From Vibrio vulnificus NBRC 15645 = ATCC 27562 (GTDB lineage Bacteria > Pseudomonadota > Gammaproteobacteria > Enterobacterales > Vibrionaceae): DNA of 64,000 bases. The notes under the pieces are model-generated. The model was not told the origin of the DNA. It ran no database searches and worked only from the letters and a program-made list of their open reading frames with translations. Shown here one piece after another: positions 57,154 through 64,000 of this stretch. The stretch covers positions 2,232,001-2,296,000 of the forward strand of contig NZ_CP012881.1 in the NCBI RefSeq assembly GCF_002224265.1, written 5' to 3'. Each line of letters begins with the position of its first letter. The first letter of the stretch is position 1. The position numbers and the translations under genes are program-made.

Positions 57154-58491
57154 TCAAAGCGGTAGTGCCAAAATTTTTGAACGACGCTGATAGTTGTACA
57201 AACTTTTCTTCGCCATTGGCAGTGAATCGACGCCAATTTCGTAGAAACCTTGCTCTCTAAACCAATGAACGCTGTGCGTGGTGAGAACAAAAATTTGCTC
57301 AATGCCGATGGATTTCGAGCGATGCTTCATGTAATTGAGCAGCAACAGACCACGGTTACCATCGCGATAATCAGGATGAATGGCCACACATGCCATTTCC
57401 GCCATATGCTCATCGATATAAGGGTACAAGGCGGCGCAGCCAATGATCAGGCCATCTTTCTCAATGATGGTAAAGCGTTCGACCTCTTGCTCAAGTTGCT
57501 CGCGAGAGCGTCTTACTAGAATGCCTTGCTCTTCCAGAGGGCGGATAAGTTCAAGAATGCCACCAATATCATCAATGCAAGCCTGACGAACTTGTTCAGC
57601 ACTGGCCATGACCACTTGTGTACCGATACCGTCAAACGAGAACAGCTCTTGGATCAACGCACCGTCGATCTTGTAGCTGATGAGATGGCTACGAGGAACA
57701 CCTGCGCGGCAAGCTGCCACTGCCCCTTTGAGAAAACGCAATGTGCCTGAGTGGAAATCACTTTCCGGATCCACATCAATCGAGAGTTTTTGAATAAACT
57801 TCTCTGCGTCGCTAGGGAACAATTCGGCCACGGCGTTGCCATTGTCGTCAATCACGCCTTGCTCAGAACAAAAGCCAATCAGTTTGTCTGCTTTGAGCTT
57901 GATCGCCACTTGTGTCGCGACTTCTTCAGAAAGCAAGTTAAAGCATTCACCAGTGACCGAACTGGCAATTGGCCCAAGCAGAACGATAGAGCCTTGATCC
58001 AAAGAACGATTAATGGCCTCAGTATCAATGCGACGAATGCGACCACTGTGGCAGTAATCGACACCTTCATCTATACCTAATGGTTGAGCGATGACAAAAT
58101 TGCCACTGACCACATTGAGGTGCGTTCCGGCCATCGGCGTATTATTCAAGCTCATGGAGAGGCTGGCAGTGATCGCCAATTGCAACTGTCCGGCGGCTTG
58201 CATAACTATCGAAAGTGAGTTTTCGTCAGTCACACGAATGTGCTTGTGATAAGGGGTCTGGCTTGATTGCTTATCAAGTAAATGATTGATTTGCGGTCTT
58301 GCACCATAGACCAAAACCACTTTAACACCAAGGCTGTGCATTAGAGCTATATCATTAATAATATTGCTGAAGTTTTTGTCAGCGATCGCTTCACCACCAA
58401 GGAGAATAACCATGGTTTTACCGCGGTGCGCGTTTACGTATGGAGTGGATTGTCTGAAACCTTTAACTAATGCCGTGCTGCGAATTTTCAC
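57154..58491 (-). CDS. argA: N-acetylglutamate synthase ArgA
   Basis: A 445-residue enzyme catalysing the first step of arginine synthesis. Residues 1-290 are an amino-acid-kinase fold ([34 protein letters not shown]), which in ArgA binds arginine for feedback control. Residues 295-445 are a GNAT domain ([19 protein letters not shown]). The GTG start has GGAAG at seven bases. Length matches the E. coli enzyme (443). No clear ARG box could be identified upstream. Confidence 0.95.
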   Translation of the reverse strand: MKIRSTALVKGFRQSTPYVNAHRGKTMVILLGGEAIADKNFSNIINDIALMHSLGVKVVLVYGARPQINHLLDKQSSQTPYHKHIRVTDENSLSIVMQAAGQLQLAITASLSMSLNNTPMAGTHLNVVSGNFVIAQPLGIDEGVDYCHSGRIRRIDTEAINRSLDQGSIVLLGPIASSVTGECFNLLSEEVATQVAIKLKADKLIGFCSEQGVIDDNGNAVAELFPSDAEKFIQKLSIDVDPESDFHSGTLRFLKGAVAACRAGVPRSHLISYKIDGALIQELFSFDGIGTQVVMASAEQVRQACIDDIGGILELIRPLEEQGILVRRSREQLEQEVERFTIIEKDGLIIGCAALYPYIDEHMAEMACVAIHPDYRDGNRGLLLLNYMKHRSKSIGIEQIFVLTTHSVHWFREQGFYEIGVDSLPMAKKSLYNYQRRSKILALPL

Positions 58492-58635
58492 AATATGACT
58501 TCCTTGTGACTATTTATGCTGAAATATTGTCTTTTTATTCTCTTGTTGGCAAGCGGTTTTTTATTAATTTAACCACCTTTGATCTGAGTGAGTTGTTTGC
58601 TTTGACCAGCGGTGTAACATAGGCGGCTTGTAAAC

Positions 58636-59103
58636 ATGAACGAGAAAAAAATGTCTTCTGCCAGTAAAAAGTCAACCGCCGTCAACGGACAGTTACTCAC
58701 TGAAGAGCTACGTCGTAAAAAACGCAAATTATTAGAGCGAATCCTAATGGGCTTGGCCCTTGTAGGAACCGTGATTGTATTGTTGATGTATGGCGATTTG
58801 ATTACTCGATTGATCAATCCGCCGATGCCGAAAAGCATGATTTACGGAAAATGGGTTGAGCAGGATGTCGCTCCCTATGCTCGTGAGGTGCTGATCCTCA
58901 ATGAAAGTGGTGTCACCGTTAACGGCTCTTTGGTGACGACCAATTTTGATTTTGATGGCAAGTATTTTGAGTATCGTGTCGGTGGTGAAATTCGTCGCTT
59001 TCGATTCATTGGTCAGCAGTACATCGAAATGAAGTTGGATAGTGACGCGCACTACCTTCCCATTTTTCAATTAGAAGGGAAGCAGAATCTCTCGCTGAGA
59101 TAA
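58636..59103 (+). CDS. DUF2850-family membrane-anchored protein
   Basis: A 155-residue protein with a basic N-terminus (RRKKRKLLERI), one membrane segment at about 36-54, and a C-terminal domain (PKSMIYGKWVEQDVAPYARE...) that should face the periplasm. The second half, with IYGKWVEQDV and FRFIGQQYIEMKL, fits the vibrio-specific DUF2850 family as I know it. No function is established. It diverges from argA and precedes mltA behind its own terminator, so it is probably a single-gene unit. Confidence 0.75.
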   Translation: MNEKKMSSASKKSTAVNGQLLTEELRRKKRKLLERILMGLALVGTVIVLLMYGDLITRLINPPMPKSMIYGKWVEQDVAPYAREVLILNESGVTVNGSLVTTNFDFDGKYFEYRVGGEIRRFRFIGQQYIEMKLDSDAHYLPIFQLEGKQNLSLR

Positions 59104-59160
59104 GCAGTGATGCTGCTGCCAAATTGATGTTTTCTCATTCAATATCCGTCATTTTTTTGT

Positions 59161-59186
59161 AAGGGACTGCAATCGCGTCCCTTTTT
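59161..59186 (+). terminator. Terminator after the DUF2850 gene
   Basis: AAGGGAC / GTCCCTT with loop TGCAATCGC, followed by TTTC. Confidence 0.8.
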
Positions 59187-59249
59187 CATTTGCACTTAAA
59201 ATTCGACTTTGTCATGCTGCATCAAATTCTATTTGATGGGTAGTAACCA

Positions 59250-60353
59250 GTGATTAAAGCTTATTTTCCGCTCTTTGCATCGGTCTTGTTGTTTGGCTGT
59301 GCTCAGCCAACCGATCGTGCACAGCAGTATCTCGACAATGAATTCAGTGATGTGCTCAATCGAGTCGACGTTGTGAGCTCGGACAAACCTCGCGACTTCA
59401 CCGAATTTCAACGTCAATCTGAAGCGGTGATCAGCAATTCACCTAGTTTGGCCAACTTATATCAACCGCTTTATGAGCGTTTAAATGAGTGGGTACTGCA
59501 AAGTGGTGACCCGAGCGAACTCGGTGCTTATGGCATCGAAACGGCCCAGTTAGGTGGGGGAGATAAGCAAGGTAACGTCCTGTTTACTGGCTATTTTTCA
59601 CCAGTAATGGAGCTGCGCCATCAAGCCGATGAACGTTTTAAATACCCAGTTTACGCTAAACCTGACTGCAGTGAAGATTGCCCGACGCGAGCTCAGATCT
59701 ACGATGGGGCACTCGATGGATTAGGGCTTGAACTGGGCTATGCAGAGAACATGATTGACCCGTTTATCATGGAAGTGCAGGGCAGTGGTTTTGTCCATTT
59801 TGAAGATGACGATACATTGGAATACTTCGCTTATGCGGGAAAAAATAACAAAGCCTATGTGAGCATTGGCCGCGTGTTGATTGAACGTGATCAAGTTGCA
59901 AGAGAGAAGATGTCGTTGAAAGCGATCAAAGACTGGGTGCTTGCAAACGATGAGGCCACCGTTCAAGAGCTGCTTGAGCAAAATCCTTCTTTTGTTTTCT
60001 TTGAGCCGAGAGCGGCGGCGCCTGTGACAGGTTCTGCAGGGATTCCATTACTTCCAATGGCATCGGTGGCGGGCGATCGCACAATTTTCCCTATGGGGAC
60101 GCCGATTTTGGCAGAAGTGCCATTACTGAACGCTGACGGTACTTGGAGTGGTGCGCATCAACTGCGTTTGTTGATCGTGCTCGATACCGGTGGCGCAGTA
60201 AAACAGAATCATCTCGATCTCTACCACGGAATGGGCCCACGAGCGGGCACCGAAGCGGGCCATTACAAACACTTTGGCCGCGTGTGGAAACTGGGCTTGG
60301 AAAACTCTCCAACGCAAGCGCCTTGGGCTTTGCCACCAGAAAAGCTACAATAG
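59250..60353 (+). CDS. mltA: Membrane-bound lytic murein transglycosylase A
   Basis: A 367-residue outer-membrane lipoprotein: MIKAYFPLFASVLLFGC is the signal peptide with the lipid-attachment Cys17. It cleaves peptidoglycan glycan strands to 1,6-anhydro products. Family features are LFTGYFSPVMELR, DPFIMEVQGSGFV (MltA domain) and the 3D domain near the end with the catalytic Asp in LLIVLDTGGAVK. The GTG start has a weak GATGGG in front. A strong terminator follows. Confidence 0.93.
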   Translation: MIKAYFPLFASVLLFGCAQPTDRAQQYLDNEFSDVLNRVDVVSSDKPRDFTEFQRQSEAVISNSPSLANLYQPLYERLNEWVLQSGDPSELGAYGIETAQLGGGDKQGNVLFTGYFSPVMELRHQADERFKYPVYAKPDCSEDCPTRAQIYDGALDGLGLELGYAENMIDPFIMEVQGSGFVHFEDDDTLEYFAYAGKNNKAYVSIGRVLIERDQVAREKMSLKAIKDWVLANDEATVQELLEQNPSFVFFEPRAAAPVTGSAGIPLLPMASVAGDRTIFPMGTPILAEVPLLNADGTWSGAHQLRLLIVLDTGGAVKQNHLDLYHGMGPRAGTEAGHYKHFGRVWKLGLENSPTQAPWALPPEKLQ

Positions 60354-60379
60354 CGTTTCTCTATCTGGACATTTTGTTG

Positions 60380-60411
60380 AAGAGTGCGTATAAATCGCAC
60401 TCTTTGTTTTT
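60380..60411 (+). terminator. Terminator after mltA
   Basis: AAGAGTGCG-TATAAAT-CGCACTCTT followed by TGTTTTT. It overlaps the longest reading frame of the next gene, supporting a downstream start for tcdA. Confidence 0.88.
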
Positions 60412-60434
60412 CTGGCGATTTTGGAATCATCACT

Positions 60435-61244
60435 ATGCGCGAACTTGATACTCCTGCTTCTGATAGCTACAACCAACGTTTTGGTGGTACGCGCCGTCTA
60501 TACGGCAACAGCGAAGTTGAGATTCTTCGTGCTGCCCATGTTTGTGTGATTGGCATTGGTGGTGTTGGCTCTTGGGCGGTAGAAGCCCTTGCCCGCACAG
60601 GTATCGGCGAACTGACGCTCATCGATATGGATGACGTGTGTGTGACCAATATTAACCGTCAAATTCATGCGATGACGGGAACGGTCGGCCAGAGCAAGAT
60701 TGAGGTGATGGCAGAGCGCGTCAAACTCATTAACCCTGAGTGCAAAGTGAACCTGATTGACGATTTCATCACGCCTGACAATCAACACGAATACCTCAGC
60801 AAAGAGTTTGATTACGTGCTAGATGCCATTGACAGCGTCAAAGCGAAAGCTTCTTTGCTGGCTTATTGTCGCAGTAACAAAATCAAAGTGATTACTGTTG
60901 GTGGTGCTGGGGGCCAAATGGACCCGACACAAATCCAAGTGGCGGATTTGACCAAAACAATCCAAGATCCACTGGCGAAGAAGATCAAGGATACCTTGCG
61001 TCGCCATCATAACTTTCCAAAAAATCCCGCGCGAAAGTTTGGTATTGACTGTGTCTTTTCCACTGAGCAGCTAAAATACCCGCAAGCGGATGGTTCTGTT
61101 TGTAACGCAAAATCAACGGCAGAAGGTCCAAAACGCATGGATTGTGCCAGCGGTTTTGGTGCTGCGACGGTAGTGACTGCGACCTTTGGTTTTGTTGCGG
61201 TGGCACGTATCGTTGAAAAGTTGATCCAAAAGCATAAAAACTAA
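60435..61244 (+). CDS. tcdA: tRNA threonylcarbamoyladenosine dehydratase TcdA (CsdL)
   Basis: A 269-residue E1-like enzyme that converts t6A37 of tRNA to its cyclic form ct6A with ATP. The nucleotide-binding motif is GIGGVGSWAVEAL, followed by DMDDVCVTNINRQ and NPECKV. The ATG at 60435 lies behind the mltA terminator and gives the length of E. coli TcdA (268). In E. coli it is linked to csdA-csdE, and csdE follows here in the same direction. Confidence 0.94.
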   Translation: MRELDTPASDSYNQRFGGTRRLYGNSEVEILRAAHVCVIGIGGVGSWAVEALARTGIGELTLIDMDDVCVTNINRQIHAMTGTVGQSKIEVMAERVKLINPECKVNLIDDFITPDNQHEYLSKEFDYVLDAIDSVKAKASLLAYCRSNKIKVITVGGAGGQMDPTQIQVADLTKTIQDPLAKKIKDTLRRHHNFPKNPARKFGIDCVFSTEQLKYPQADGSVCNAKSTAEGPKRMDCASGFGAATVVTATFGFVAVARIVEKLIQKHKN

Positions 61245-61258
61245 TTGCCTCTAATACC

Positions 61259-61281
61259 AAGCGGCTTTCTGACGCCGCTTT
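61259..61281 (+). terminator. Terminator after tcdA
   Basis: AAGCGGC-TTTCTGAC-GCCGCTT then TATG; a modest terminator in the 80-bp gap before csdE. Confidence 0.6.
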
Positions 61282-61324
61282 ATGTCATCATCACTTTTTA
61301 TCTCTATTGTGTAGGAGCCTAGCC

Positions 61325-61753
61325 ATGTCGAATTTGCCTGCCTCTCCATTTGGTAACGAGATTACCAGCTCGGACATCGTCGCCACCATGCAGCAATTCA
61401 AAGGCTGGGAAGACCGCTATCGTCAGGTGATTCAATGGGGTAAAAAATTGCCAGTGATGCCTGATGCGCTGAAGTCTGAGCAGGTTATGGTTGCAGGTTG
61501 CGAAAGCCAAGTTTGGTTAGTGGCAGAACAAGACGACGGAATGTGGACGTTTTGTGCCGACTCAGACGCGAGAATCGTTCGTGGCTTAATTGCTTTAGTC
61601 TTAGCTGCCTACAATGGTAAAACGGTAGAGCAGATCCAAGCCTTTGATATTGAAGCCTACTTTGAGCAGCTAGGCTTAATTGCCCACTTGAGTCCATCAC
61701 GCGGCAATGGCCTTAAAGCAATTGTTGAGCAGATTAAGAATATCGCGAGCTAG
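61325..61753 (+). CDS. csdE: CsdE sulfur acceptor (SufE-like)
   Basis: A 142-residue SufE-family protein that takes the persulfide from cysteine desulfurase CsdA. The acceptor Cys is Cys59 in VAGCESQVWL. The ATG at 61325 follows AGGAG; the longer frame from 61307 adds six residues before the family start. Its partner csdA lies 810 bp away on the opposite strand, separated by the repeat array, an uncommon layout since the two are usually adjacent. Confidence 0.93.
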   Translation: MSNLPASPFGNEITSSDIVATMQQFKGWEDRYRQVIQWGKKLPVMPDALKSEQVMVAGCESQVWLVAEQDDGMWTFCADSDARIVRGLIALVLAAYNGKTVEQIQAFDIEAYFEQLGLIAHLSPSRGNGLKAIVEQIKNIAS

Positions 61754-61895
61754 TTTACGTCCTTGAGGGCGTAGCGAGCATCCATGTTGGTTTTCGCACG
61801 CCTGATCTGTCCTGACAATTCTGATTTCTCCCAGCGTTTCCTTTTCTTTATTATTTCTCACCACTTTTGCTTTTCTGACCTTTCTCATTTGGTTT

Positions 61896-62018
61896 GTCAT
61901 TCTTGCGAACTCGGGGATCCATCTTAAAGCGAATGGATGTTTTTGAACCGATTAAACCAATGAAAAGCGTGCGTTCAGCGCATGCTGAGGAATGGATTCC
62001 CGCCTGCGCGGGAATGAC
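61896..62018. repeat. MITE-like palindromic unit A
   Basis: About 123 bp. The ends are inverted repeats of about 27 bp (left GTCATTCTTGCGAACTCGGG, right GCGGGAATGAC), each itself palindromic (ATTCCCGC...GCGGGAAT type). The core reads AAAGCGAATGGATG, then TTTGAACCGATTAAACC and GAAAAGCGTGCGTTCAGC. First of three full tandem copies; it is the most divergent. The stretch 61754-61895 before it holds only csdE downstream sequence. Confidence 0.8.
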
Positions 62019-62101
62019 GGATAGAGACAGTGGCAAAATTTATTACTGCCCTCGCTTGTGCTTACTCGCCTCGCTTTTGCTCGTCATCCTCGCTTTTGCT
62101 C

Positions 62102-62224
62102 GTCATCCTCGCGAACGCGGGGATCCATCTTAAAGCGAGAGGATGTTTTTGAATCGATTAAACCAACGAAAAGCGTGCGTTCAGCACTTGTTGAGGAATG
62201 GATTCCCGCCTACGCGGGAATGAC
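62102..62224. repeat. MITE-like palindromic unit B
   Basis: A 123-bp copy with ends GTCATCCTCGCGAACGCGGG and GATTCCCGCCTACGCGGGAA/TGAC. Between units A and B (62019-62101) there is a decayed partial start (CTCGTCATCCTCGCTTTTGC). A 46-bp spacer ending CCCTTGGCTCTTGCTC follows and is itself repeated after unit C. Confidence 0.8.
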
Positions 62225-62270
62225 GGATATAGAAAGTAGCGAGATTTCTTACCACCCTTGGCTCTTGCTC

Positions 62271-62392
62271 GTCATCCTTGCGAACGCGGGGATCCATCTT
62301 AAAGCGAGAGGATGTTTTTGAATCGATTAAACCAACGAAAAGCGTGCGCCCAGCGCTTGTGAGGTATGGATTCCTGCCTGCACGGGAATGAC
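62271..62392. repeat. MITE-like palindromic unit C
   Basis: Starts 169 bp after unit B and shares almost all its sequence, including the spacer that follows. Its right arm has drifted (ATTCCTGCCTGCACGGGAAT), weakening the inner palindrome. Confidence 0.8.
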
Positions 62393-62438
62393 GGATATAG
62401 ACAGTGGCAAAATTTCTTACCACCCTTGGCTCTTGCTC

Positions 62439-62480
62439 GTCATCCTCGCGAACGCGGGGATCCATTTGACAGCGAATGGA
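62439..62480. repeat. Partial fourth unit (left end only)
   Basis: GTCATCCTCGCGAACGCGGG and GATCCAT are intact, then the similarity fades after AGCGAATGGAG. It starts 168 bp after unit C, in register with the array. The remaining 62481-62563 has no recognisable feature. Confidence 0.75.
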
Positions 62481-62563
62481 GGAGATGGAGAGTTCCAACG
62501 TGAGGTGAAAAACATCAGTGAAGAAAAACAGGCCAAGACATTGAAAATCTAAGCCTATTTTCT

Positions 62564-63775
62564 TTAAAGCATATCCACCGCTTTCTCTAACGCAGCAATC
62601 AACTTCTCCACATCTTCCATGGTGTTATAAATGGCGAAAGAGACTCGGACGGTGCCTTTGACACCTAACGCATCCATGAGAGGATGGGCGCAGTGATGGC
62701 CCGCTCGCACGGCGATACCCTGCTGATCGAGCAGCGTTGCAATGTCTTGATGGTGAACGCCATCCATGACAAAAGTAATCACCGAAGCGTTATTTTGGTA
62801 TCCGATCACACGGATATCCTCCATCCCACTGAGTGCTCGAAATGTGGCCGATTGAAGTTGGTGCAAGTGCGATTCCACCTCGTCTCGAGCAAAACCTTGA
62901 TACCACTCTAGTGCCTTAGCAAGCGCAATGGCACCCGCGACATTGGGTGTCCCTGCTTCGAACTTCCCCGGTAGAGCTGAAAAGGTGGTTTTCTCAAACG
63001 ACACTTTTTCCACCATCTTACCGCCTCCATGCCATGGTGGCATGGTTTCCAGCAGTGCCAGTTTGCCGTAAAGCACGCCAATTCCAGCGGGCGCATAGAG
63101 TTTGTGGCCGGAAAATACATAGAAATCGGCGTCCAATGTGCGCATATCGACAGGTTCGTGAACGATACCTTGAGCGCCATCCACCACCACAATGGCACCG
63201 TGTTGATGGGCCAACTCGATGATGGACTCGATGGGTTGACGAGTGGCCGTGACGTTGGTGGTTTGAGCCACCGCAACAATCTTAACTCGCTCATTCATCA
63301 GTGTTTTAAACGATTCAATGTCCAGCTGACAGTCTGCGGTCATGGGGATTTTGACCACTTTGGCACCCGTCTGCTCAGCTACCATTTGCCAAGGTACAAT
63401 ATTGGCGTGATGCTCCATTTCACCGACGAGAATTTCATCGCCAACTTGAAGGGTGCTTCGGGCGTAAGTTTGAGCAATCAAATTGAGCGCTTCGGTTGCG
63501 CCACGTGTCCAAATAATCTCTTTACTGCTTTGTGCGCCAATAAAATGAGCGACGCATTCGCGGGCGGCCTCAAATTGGCTGGTCGCACTGGCGGTCAAAC
63601 TGTGGCTTCCGCGGTGAACGTTTGCATTTTGGCTGCTGTAATACTGTGTGATTGCGTCAATCACACACTGCGGCTTTTGTGTTGTCGCCGCACTATCTAA
63701 GTAGACCAGCTCATTTTGATTAACTTGTTGCGCCAATGCAGGAAATTGTTGGCGAATGGCTTGAACGTCAAACAT
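62564..63775 (-). CDS. csdA: Cysteine desulfurase CsdA
   Basis: A 403-residue PLP enzyme of the class V aminotransferase fold that takes sulfur from cysteine (or selenium from selenocysteine) and passes it to CsdE. The PLP lysine is in VFSGHKLYAPAG, and the persulfide cysteine is Cys362 in AGHHCAHPLM. YLDSAATTQKP marks the N-terminus. It is the second gene of a unit with yajL: the yajL stop and the csdA start overlap as TAATG, so they are translationally coupled. Confidence 0.93.
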   Translation of the reverse strand: MFDVQAIRQQFPALAQQVNQNELVYLDSAATTQKPQCVIDAITQYYSSQNANVHRGSHSLTASATSQFEAARECVAHFIGAQSSKEIIWTRGATEALNLIAQTYARSTLQVGDEILVGEMEHHANIVPWQMVAEQTGAKVVKIPMTADCQLDIESFKTLMNERVKIVAVAQTTNVTATRQPIESIIELAHQHGAIVVVDGAQGIVHEPVDMRTLDADFYVFSGHKLYAPAGIGVLYGKLALLETMPPWHGGGKMVEKVSFEKTTFSALPGKFEAGTPNVAGAIALAKALEWYQGFARDEVESHLHQLQSATFRALSGMEDIRVIGYQNNASVITFVMDGVHHQDIATLLDQQGIAVRAGHHCAHPLMDALGVKGTVRVSFAIYNTMEDVEKLIAALEKAVDML

Positions 63776-64000
63776 TACTCATCACCCAATTTGTGGTAGT
63801 TGAGTACAGGCACTGTCACCATAGGTTCTGCCACTTGGCGCGCGTGCTGTTTGCCAGAAAGTAAGATGATAATTTCCATCGCAAATTCCAGCGCAGTGCC
63901 GGGCCCTTGACTGGTAAGAAGATTGTGGTTCACATCGTAAGTAACGCGCTTAGGACGCCAGTTTTGCTCGGCAATATGAGACATAAAGTTCGGATGGCAA
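63775..64000 (-). CDS. yajL: YajL/DJ-1 family protein (5' end outside window)
   Basis: Only the C-terminal part is in the window; the frame is open to the last base. It reads CHPNFMSHIAEQNWRPKRV, then NHNLLTSQGPGTALEFAMEI and ends HKLGDE, which matches the end of the DJ-1/PfpI protein YajL (protein deglycase/chaperone, formerly annotated in thiamine synthesis). The catalytic Cys would lie upstream. Its stop overlaps the csdA start. Confidence 0.85.
   Translation of the reverse strand, partial: CHPNFMSHIAEQNWRPKRVTYDVNHNLLTSQGPGTALEFAMEIIILLSGKQHARQVAEPMVTVPVLNYHKLGDE

Noticed and set aside
61896..62480. CRISPR array
   Set aside because: Units are over 120 bp with conserved spacers; no short repeats with unique spacers and no cas genes.
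61894..62498. Reading frames of 60-105 codons in the repeat array on both strands
   Set aside because: They repeat the same peptide from each repeat unit, lack ribosome binding sites and arise from the GC-rich palindromes.
63029..63700. 223-codon frame opposite csdA
   Set aside because: A shadow of the strongly conserved csdA gene; no family resemblance.

Overview
The window is gamma-proteobacterial chromosomal DNA and almost certainly comes from a Vibrio. The evidence is the recC-recB-recD order without ptrA, a DUF2850 protein, an ERIC-type 127-bp element, a Tad pilus operon, and protein sequences that look vibrio-like throughout. Gene content is most like V. vulnificus, but that species call is inference. 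No rRNA, tRNA, CRISPR array or prophage was seen.

Layout. (1) 1-5002: the end of a Tad pilus operon (tadZ partial, tadA, tadB, tadC, tadD). Its terminator palindrome has been split by an IS1182-family element (5070-6662), which left a 20-bp copy of the palindrome on each side. (2) 6774-10311: a chromate transporter divergent from a LysR regulator, then an O-antigen ligase/polymerase-like membrane protein. (3) 10457-21797: an expanded ebg locus on the minus strand: ebgR, an SGNH esterase, ebgA, ebgC, two ygjI-type permeases and a ygjK-type GH63 glucosidase. (4) 22104-29457: the galETKM operon with a consensus GalR operator, a chemoreceptor and galR. (5) 29625-35488: ygjH, a GGCT-like protein, nnrS with an NsrR site, a divergent RimK-type ATP-grasp ligase / GNAT-C39 peptidase pair, and zntB. 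(6) 35586-40684: the glycerol regulon (glpF-glpK, glpR, glpD) with GlpR boxes. (7) 41179-46895: dapD, an ERIC element, SOS-controlled yebG, a YeiE-like LysR divergent from a TDT-family transporter, and a YejM/PbgA-like sulfatase-fold membrane protein. (8) 47146-56675: recC, recB, recD. (9) 56747-64000: a small protein, argA, a DUF2850 protein, mltA, tcdA, csdE, a tandem array of MITE-like palindromic units, csdA and the 3' part of yajL.

How the parts work together. EbgA/EbgC release galactose from beta-galactosides, the neighbouring permeases and glucosidase probably bring in and trim related sugars, and galM-galK-galT-galE channel galactose through the Leloir pathway. The chemoreceptor between galM and galR may steer cells to the same sugars. 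A TTAGTAAAA motif occurs at ebgA, at ebgR and between galR and ygjH, which suggests that EbgR control extends beyond ebgA. The glp genes form a compact glycerol uptake and oxidation unit.

The least understood system is the divergent ATP-grasp ligase / GNAT-cysteine peptidase pair (31937-34555). It looks like a peptide-tagging or peptide-synthesis module with no known substrate. Start sites were moved from the longest reading frame wherever a ribosome binding site or family length favoured an internal start. All family assignments come from reading the protein sequences, with no database search.
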